Shown one piece after another: positions 57,446 through 64,000 of a stretch of DNA of 64,000 bases. The stretch comes from Rhizoclosmatium globosum (Eukaryota; Chytridiomycota; Chytridiomycetes; Chytridiales; Chytriomycetaceae), in assembly GCA_002104985.1 (NCBI GenBank), contig MCGO01000032.1, forward strand, positions 248,001 to 312,000. Direction: 5' to 3'. Numbering within the stretch: the first letter of the stretch is position 1; every line of letters starts with the position of its first letter. The notes beneath the pieces were generated by a model, which did no database searches, was not told the DNA's origin, and saw only the letters and a program-made list of their open reading frames with translations. A program made the translations under genes and the position numbers.

Positions 57446-58123
57446 TTAGACTGCTTCAACACTGAAGGATTCCCACGCATCTTCATTGTTGGTTACAAAC
57501 ATTCCTCCTTCAGGCTTCGCAGAAAGAAACGTTCCGTATTGGGACTTGAATAAGACCTTTCCATCAGCCATAATACCAACATCAAACTTGTTGTCATCAC
57601 TGACAACTGATGAATTTACGTGAACTGTTCCATCCGCATTAACGCCAATATACTTTCTGAAATGGCGCGATTGAATGGTTACTCGTCTTCTTTCATCTCC
57701 ATCAAACACCAGATGAAAGTGTTCCCATTCTCTCCTCCAGGTTCGGTTGGCAGTCAGCACTCCGTCTGGATTTGCAGACAAGTACAAGCCATGATGAGAC
57801 TTGAGGCAGCAAGAGACCGCATTTAATTGTGCATAGTAAAACAATGCGGATGTAACTGATTGGGCAGGACTTTGAACAATCAAGTTTGCTCCAATGAACC
57901 TTTGGAAGCCAGCTGCCCTGCTGAATGCCACGCCAAATCCAATATTTTGATTTGGGTCAAAGCTTGGTGGTGAATTTGTATGTTCGAAATATCGATCGGT
58001 TGTGGCAACTTGAGTGTGTTCTTCTGTTCTCCCATCCGAAGCAATATTGATTCCAGTAGCTCGTGGGAATTGATTTGCATAGCAGTCATAGCAGTTTAGT
58101 GTTGATTTTAATGAATAGAACAA
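57446..58123 (-). pseudogene. 5'-truncated paralogue of the fascin-like fusion gene
   Basis: An open frame of 225 codons without an ATG start that reaches a beta-trefoil of the fascin/FRG1 type (CCLKSHHGLYLSANPDG, VTIQSRHFRKYIGVNADG, GTFLSAKPEGGMFVTNNED, WESF). It is very similar to the end of the gene at 60736-62442, including a short upstream part (NIGFGVAFSRAAGFQ versus KVGFGALFDKATGLQ). The whole N-terminal half of the paralogue is missing upstream. Either a pseudogene or a gene with an unseen 5' exon. The beta-trefoil itself is intact. Confidence 0.55.
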
Positions 58124-58339
58124 AATGCACTGTGTTTCAATTTAAAGTCTGTTAACTGTTGTAGTGTTAACAGTTAAGATCACTGTTAATTGTAGTTTCG
58201 AAATACCAATACGAGCAAACCGTAACCAATCAACACTGCTCAATCTAATCTGAGATAATAAATTTAATTTTATTGCCATTTTGACTTCGATTCGGTTCAC
58301 GTTTCTCCCTTACGAGCTGCAATCATTTAAACCTTGAGA

Positions 58340-60421
58340 TTATTCCAAAAGAGGGATTGTGGCAGCATACTTCTGGGTGTTGCTATCGACAAGCGTGAAC
58401 TGATACATTCTACCACCAACATGTGCAGCTAAACCAGCCATTCGTTCAATACAACAATCAGTTCGCCCGTAAATAACAATTTCAGTGATGGAACTGACAG
58501 GAATCGCAATATTGACCGTCAATTTTTCATTCGGACCATTGTTTGTGTGAGTAACGTCACCACCAGCCCAGTTTCCATCGATTTTCCCGTTGTACAAAAT
58601 AGCTGTTCCACGACCCACAATATCACTGGTAGCATCAACTGACAAGATTGGACCACTGATTGCAACTTGATTTTGGATTCCATTAATTTGAATTTCAGTG
58701 AGGGATATGAACTCGCTCTTCACACTGACGATATCAAAGTAGCGTAGTTCAGGACTGTAGGACACCGTGGAGACATATTTTTGGGATTGGGCATCAAGAA
58801 GAAGGAACGGGTAATATTGACTGTTGACAACAGCCGCTAAACCGTTCATTCTTTCCCAGCAACAATCAGTTCGACCGTAAATTACAACTTGAGAAATGTT
58901 GTTGACTGGAATGGTTCCATACACGGACAGCTTTTCATTTGGTCCGTCATTCGTGTGTGTGACGTCTCCACCAATCATGTTACCATCAATCTTTCCGTTG
59001 TATAAAACACCTGGACCATGTCCCAGGATTTCGCTGGTAGGTTCCACAAAAGAAATTGGTCCATCAATTGAATTTGAAATGCTATTGACTTGAATTTCAG
59101 TCAAGGAAATGAAAGTGTTCCACGTGCTAACAATGTCAAATAGACGGGATTGCTGAGTAGTAGATACTGTTGCAACGTATTTCTGCAATTTATCGTCAAG
59201 AAGAATGAACGGATAGTGCTGAGTGCCAATAACAAGTGCCAGACCATTCATTCTTTCCAAGCAGCAATCAGTTCGGCCATATATAAAACCTGAGAGATGT
59301 TACTGACAGAAATGGGTCCATACACGGTGAGCTTCTCCTTTGGTCCATCATTTGTATGTGTTACGTCCCCATTATTCATATTTCCATCAATCTTTCCGTT
59401 GAACAAAACGCTTGTACTGTGACCAAGAATTTCGCTGCTGGTTTCAACCAAAGAAATCGGACCATTGCTTGAGTTGGGGATGCCATTAACTTCAATTTCA
59501 GTCAAAGAAATGAAAGTATTCAAAGTGCTGACAATGTCAAACAGACGGAACTGAGGAGTAGTGAACACTGTAGCAACATATTTCTGTAATTGATTGTCAA
59601 CCAAAACGAACGGATAGTACTGAGTGCCAATAATAATCGCCAAGCCGTTCATTCTTTGGAAGCAACAGTCAGTTCGACCATAAATTATCACTTGAGAAAT
59701 GGAGTCGACTGGAATAGTTCCGCGTACCGTCAACTTTTCGTTTGGACCTTCGTTTGTGTGGGAGACATCACCACCAGCCCAATTTCCATCGATCCTTCCA
59801 TTATACAAAATAGCAGTTCCACGACCAACAATATCACTACTAGCTTCAACGGAAGAAATAGGTCCCTCGTTCGAATTCGGAATGCCGTTAATTTGGATCT
59901 CGGTTAAAGAAATGAATGTGCCGATCTTGCTAACAATGTCAAACAATGACTGCTCCTTTGGAGTGTTGCTTGGAGAGACACTGTCGGTGTTTTCATTGTG
60001 TGGTTCACCAGCAGTGGCGGATGGGACGCAAAGACCATCCACGTTACCACCTGTCCCATGTTTAATAATTAAAGAGGCATAACAGAAAAGCAACCCACCA
60101 TCTGAACATCCCAATACAGGAGGAATGCTGTCAGAAGCAGTTTCAACGAATGCAGCGTTGAATAGTCCAAAGGGAGTTGTTGTGTTTGTGGATCCATGCT
60201 GCCAAGAATTCTTCGTGGCCAGAATCATAGCCGCAGTAAATACTGGAATCATAACAAGGGCTGCGACAAGAAGGTATTTTCTTTTTCTGTTTGTACTGGT
60301 GTTGTTCGGCTTGTGTTGTACAGGCTAACAACCATGAGACATTAAGTTACAACCCTTATCCACGTACCTCATTCTCAACGGACTGAAGCCAAACATCATC
60401 TGCGTCTCTCTTACTTTCCAT
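58340..60421 (-). CDS. Type II membrane protein with four YGRTDCC-type (discoidin-like) repeats
   Basis: Exon 1 from ATG 60421 (MESKRDADDVWLQSVENE) splices over about 60316-60367 to PNNTSTNRKRKYLLVAALVM, a single signal-anchor helix (VMIPVFTAAMILA). The extracellular part holds four repeats of about 140 residues. Each has ISLTEIQING, GRGTAILYNGKIDGN, GGDVTHTNDGPNEKL and IVIYGRTDCC followed by ERMNGLA and a Tyr-Pro-Phe strand. The TDCC...R motif is what I know from galactose-binding-like (F5/8 type C/fucolectin-like) domains, so carbohydrate or surface binding is inferred. Near 59272 one missing base breaks the frame between repeats 2 and 3 (VLYMAELIAAW instead of IYGRTDCCW). It lies between the two fascin-like paralogues. 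Confidence 0.7.
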
Positions 60422-60735
60422 ACTACTTGCAACGTTTGGAAGGTTTCCTTTCCTGCTTCCTTTTGAGCCACTCTTATTTCCCAGGCTCCAAACAAAACCC
60501 TAGTTTTTCTCGAACCAACAAAGTTTCTAGCAAAGCCTTAATTAATTAAAGACAGGCTGGTCCTCAGAATAACATCTATCGAAAATTACTATGAGACTGA
60601 AGTCGGTAGTTGAAAGTCAAATGTCATATTAAATTACCCGTCAGATACAGGGCACTCCTCAGCACTCAATCACTGATGTTTCAATGAGAAAAGAAGAAAA
60701 GAAGAAGTTTCTTTGCATTTATTTGCATTTAAACG
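60422..60735. other. Intergenic spacer
   Basis: About 310 bp, promoter side of the YGRTDCC-repeat gene and 3' flank of the fascin-like fusion gene. No gene or repeat seen. Confidence 0.6.
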
Positions 60736-62442
60736 TTAAACCGATTCAATGGTGAACATTTCCCACGCATCTTCATTGTTAGTCACAAACATTCCTCCTT
60801 CAGGCTTTGCGGAGAGTAAAGTTCCATGTTGTGTCTTGAATATTACTTTCCCGTTGGCCATAACCCCGACGTGAAACTTGTGGTCACCACCAGCGGCCGA
60901 TGAATTCACATGAACAGTTCCATCTGCAGTTACTCCTATGAACTTCTTGAAATGGCGCGATTGAATGGTAACACGATTCTGCCCATCAAGTTTAAGATGA
61001 AAAAGCTCCCACTCTCGTTTCCAAGATTTGTCGGCCGTCAAAACTCCTTCTGGACTTGCAGACAAGTACAAGCCATGATGAGACTTAAAACAACAAGATT
61101 TACCATTTGAATTCAATGAAGATAGCAATGTGACTACAACTACTTGGGCAACAGTTGAATTTATACGTTTGCAACAACGTTTTGTAATCCTGTTGCCTTG
61201 TCAAAGAGAGCCCCAAAGCCAACCTTTTGATATGGTTGAATAAGTGTACGTGGGAAATTCCGACCGACTTGTTTGATGGCTATTTCAAGAGGTGCTCGAT
61301 AGTGGCCACTTCCATTTGAAACAAATTCGACTATTCTAGATGTAGTCAATTTGACTTGGCCAGCCATAACAGGCGCCATATTTGGTGGAACCAAGCTTGT
61401 GTGACCAGCAGGAATCCCTTGGGGATTGATAAATCCACCTTCCGGAATAAAGTTAATTGAACCATCGGAAAGGCGAACGAAGTCATATGTTCCCGGTTGT
61501 AAGTTTTTCAAAAAAGAACTTGGGCTCGGCGCTTGCTGAATGAATGGAGAAGTTTCCGCAAACGAGGCTTGAACTGCATTTTCCATTCCTGGAGCAACCG
61601 ACAATTTCTTGTAAGATTCAAGCACACTTGCAGTAGAATCTGCTCGCATTCGTATTTGCTCTGCTGGAGTGTTTGCAAGCTTTTTGGCGCCTTTCGCTGC
61701 AGCTGTTTTCCCATACATGGCACCACTTGCAAAGTCTCCGACTGGAATAGCAACCGCCGCAAAAATGTCGTTCGGATCTCCAGTTTGATGAGCTCGTGTG
61801 GATGCCTCAATGATACCAGCAGGACGGTACTCCTTATGAACGGCTGAATCAATTCCTGTGGTAATCCCGTCCATGGCGACACCAGTTCCAACTGCAGCCG
61901 CCCCACATACAAGGGCTCCAGCTCCGCCAGTTGCAACTGTCGCAGCTAGTACAACTGCGGAACGAGAAGCTGCCTTCATGGCTGCATCTCCTTTTGCCGT
62001 GTCACCCATCGCATCTGTGTCAGTAAGAATTAACAGTTAACCGGCAAGCTTCAGACACTCCGACAATACTCACAATGAACAACACCCTTAACATGTCCGA
62101 CAACAGGCAAAGAACTGCCCACTCCGTCCCACGCTTCTTCCTGTCGGCGTCGAAGTCTTTCAACTTCACTATGGTTTCCACGAGCTGCTTCAACACCCAG
62201 CCGGATGTTTGCTGCCACCGCATTGACTTCCGCGTAATTCACGAACGAGTTTTCAGCTCCTAATGATATAGCAATGGTTTATATGCAAATTTGGGAAGTT
62301 ATGCATGGCAAACCTTTGATGAGCTTGTCAGCTGCTTCACTCTGGCCACCATAGCGCAGGCCCCAGCAGCCGCTGTCTTGCCAGCGGCCTCGGCTACTGT
62401 GACGATTTCGCCAATAACGGGGATAGACGCAGCGTTTCCCAT
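60736..62442 (-). CDS. N-myristoylation-signal protein with C-terminal fascin-like beta-trefoil
   Basis: ATG 62442 gives MGNAASIPVIGEIVTVAEAA, a good N-myristoylation signal (Met-Gly-Asn-Ala-Ala-Ser). Then GNHSEVERLRRRQEEAWDG, SLPVVGHVKGVVH, Gly/Ala-rich hydrophobic stretches (VLAATVATGGAGALVCGAAA) with MDGITTGIDSAVHKEYRPAG, and after a longer beta-rich part the trefoil (CCFKSHHGLYLSASPEG, VTIQSRHFKKFIGV, GTLLSAKPEGGMFVTNNED). The N-terminal half belongs to a family I have seen in animals and fungi, without known function; fascins bundle actin. Introns at about 62011-62073 and 62261-62312. One missing base near 61166 splits the two halves. The frame after it (NSTVAQVVVVTLLSS) aligns with the paralogue at 57446, so one gene is intended. 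Confidence 0.7.
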
Positions 62443-62533
62443 GTTTGTCAATTTCAGAGAGTTTGAATTAAAAAGGTGTCTCAAAAATTTTACGCATTTA
62501 AAGTCTGGTAAACTGTTAGTAACGGTTTCAGCA

Positions 62534-63362
62534 TTAACGGTTTTTTGGAATAAAGTTTGATTTAATTAAATCAGAATTGACTGCATCCGTTTTATTGTGG
62601 TTACGTGAATGGCTAAAACGGAAGATTTGTATTGCTACCTTTTCACATTCTATATCAAACTTAACAAGAAAAAGCAAAACCGTCTTTGACTTGTTGTGCG
62701 TACGTGAACTGCCAGAACGATGATGCTTAAGAGCCAAAACAGGTATCACAACCTTCAAAACAAACACGGGAAACATTTCTTGCGCAAATTGGATCATTTC
62801 TTGGTGATTCAAGTTCTTGATCAAAAAGGGAAGTGAGGTTGCAAGGCTTCCTTCCTTCTGGCTTTCAACAGCAATATCCTTATGAACTTGATCTAATTCT
62901 TGTGCAGGCAAACCGGAATCACGAAGGATTTGTGGAGAGTATTCAGTTTCTTCCTTTAGAAAGTGAGGGTTGAGTTCCGCACGAATTGCTAACAACTTCT
63001 CCTTCATCCTCGGAAAGTCGAAGGTCGTTGGATCCAAAGAATTGAGCGCTTTCTTGTCCTTACAGTGGCAGCAATGCTATCCAATTCAGCGATAAGGTGC
63101 TCCATTTGATGGTGATCGTCAGCGATGCCATTCACATTGATGCCATACTTCACAAGGCTGGAAAGTAGTACTTGTCTTCCTTGAGATGATGCTGGCGGAG
63201 GAAGTCCACGTAGCAGGCAAAGTAGCCCAAGTACGCCTTTAGTTGTTTCTTGGAAGTGATGTTCTTGACGTCGCACTTGGCCTCGAGGACTTCATTGGCT
63301 CGACGCAATACGTTGTGAACCGTACGGAACGTGAAACTGTTTTGCTCGAATGCGTCTGCCAT
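62534..63362 (-). CDS. Hemerythrin-like (HHE cation-binding) domain protein
   Basis: Non-haem di-iron four-helix protein. From ATG 63362 (MADAFEQNSFTFRTVHNVLR): H in TVHNVL, LRQHHLKEDKYYFPAL (HxxxE), DDHHQMEHLI and NPHFLKEETEYSPQI (HxxxE) supply the metal ligands in the usual spacing. A C-terminal helical extension (FAQEMFPVFVLKVVIPVLAL) is present. Intron about 63018-63061. A one-base deletion near 63160 interrupts FPA/LVKYG. The true stop may be before the 62534 frame ends; the last 50 residues look low in coding character. Oxygen/NO or iron handling is the family's role. Confidence 0.8.
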
Positions 63363-63457
63363 TCTGTTTGATTGTTTGAAGTGAAGGATTTTAATTGGAT
63401 AATTTAAATATTGTTCGCACCATGAACAGACAGGATGAAAGGAGAATAAACCTTTAA

Positions 63458-63949
63458 TTAATTCACATCAAGAAACCCGCTACTCCATTTCTGCATCAAA
63501 GCGCTCGTCCTCATATGAGTCTCCTGCTCCAAAACATGTACACAGTCTTTCAACGTCACACGACACATTTCCTTAACATTCATTGTCCTCGCCAAAGTAA
63601 TCTTTTTCCCATCTGACTCAAAAGATCCGACATCTTTCAAGTCACTGTAATCCATATTCCCCATTCCACCCTCATCTTCCCCTTTTGTCTTTCGAGCGCG
63701 TTTCTTGGGTCCACCATCTTCACCAGCGGCAGAGGCTGACGCAGCACCACCTTCCGTCATCCACGCTTTCATTCCCTTTTTACCTCCAACAGCTTTCAAG
63801 GCTGTACTATTCGTACTCTTGACTTTAACAGTCTCACTCACATCCTTCTTCCCGCCTCCAGCTCCATCCTTCTTCTTCCTCTTCTTTCCAGACCCACCTT
63901 CATCACCACCCTCATCAAGCGTCGACATGTCCACACCATCACCCCGCAT
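63458..63949 (-). CDS. TAF4: TAF4 (TFIID subunit), C-terminal part; gene continues beyond the window or upstream exons
   Basis: The end of a TFIID component. Visible: a Gly/Lys-rich basic linker (GGSGKKRKKKDGAGGGKK, KKRARKTKG), then the conserved C-terminal block VKEMCRVTLKDCVHVLEQE, followed by two helices with RTSALMQKW. The R-V-T-L-K-D-x-x-x-V-L-E block is what I know from the last helix pair of TAF4 (RVNLRDLIFCLENE in animals). The ATG at 63949 (MRGDGVDM) is only the first in this exon; the histone-fold and rest of TAF4 must lie upstream, outside the window. Confidence 0.75.
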   Translation of the reverse strand: MRGDGVDMSTLDEGGDEGGSGKKRKKKDGAGGGKKDVSETVKVKSTNSTALKAVGGKKGMKAWMTEGGAASASAAGEDGGPKKRARKTKGEDEGGMGNMDYSDLKDVGSFESDGKKITLARTMNVKEMCRVTLKDCVHVLEQETHMRTSALMQKWSSGFLDVN

Positions 63950-64000
63950 CTCGCCGCACTACGTCCACGTCCATCTGGGTGCACAAGCGACCGCTCCTTT

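Overview
The window is nuclear DNA of a flagellated (zoosporic) fungus, most likely a chytrid. Genes are dense and on both strands. They carry many short GT-AG introns, mostly about 40-70 nt, and spacers are often under 100 bp. Fungal-type genes (an SH3-PX polarity scaffold, a CMC/Plavaka-like DNA transposon) sit beside genes of the motile 9+2 flagellum: DNAI2, CFAP161, a CFAP119-like gene and a PPP1R36-like gene. That combination is expected of zoosporic fungi and not of Dikarya.

Layout. 1-2972 (-): 5' half of an ABCC/MRP-type ABC transporter. 3027-8582: a 5.6-kb DNA transposon with 14-bp terminal inverted repeats and TA on both sides; it carries an intronless transposase (+) and a divergent intron-containing second gene (-). 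8589-12032 (-): a class C (GABA-B-like) GPCR whose stop codon lies 6 bp from the transposon end. 12147-16034: NAD kinase, the 23-kDa complex I subunit, and exosome RRP43. 16089-24220: a coiled-coil protein, DNAI2, a TOM1-like VHS-GAT adaptor, and a multi-pass membrane protein. 24360-31582: tRNA-Ser, a chimeric receptor (periplasmic-binding-like ectodomain, Cys-rich module, multi-TM region), and two tandem sensor-only membrane proteins. 31752-44411: the SH3-PX scaffold, a Ser/Thr-rich coiled-coil protein, PPP1R36-like, a small membrane protein, CFAP119-like, a large coiled-coil protein and a broken RhoGAP gene. 44717-51054: tRNA-Lys, a histidine phosphatase, a peroxisomal-type D-amino-acid oxidase, CFAP161 and small Cys/His-rich genes. 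51156-56073: NSRP1 and a tandem segmental duplication containing an LRR cell-surface gene, fragments of NSRP1 and an F-box gene. 56137-64000: an unknown protein, a 5'-truncated fascin-like paralogue, a type II membrane protein with four YGRTDCC repeats, a myristoylation-signal/fascin-like fusion, a hemerythrin-like gene and the 3' end of TAF4.

Many clearly conserved genes need a single-base frame correction (NAD kinase, RRP43, histidine phosphatase, D-amino-acid oxidase, hemerythrin and others). Their number and their spread over housekeeping genes point to residual assembly indels rather than mass gene decay, so every 'broken gene' call here should be read with that in mind.

The most interesting parts are the transposon with its divergent second gene in what was a 58-bp gene spacer; the binding-protein/7TM chimera beside the sensor-only tandem pair and the GABA-B-like receptor, which together look like environmental sensing for a zoospore; and the 57.4-62.4 kb cell-surface cluster.
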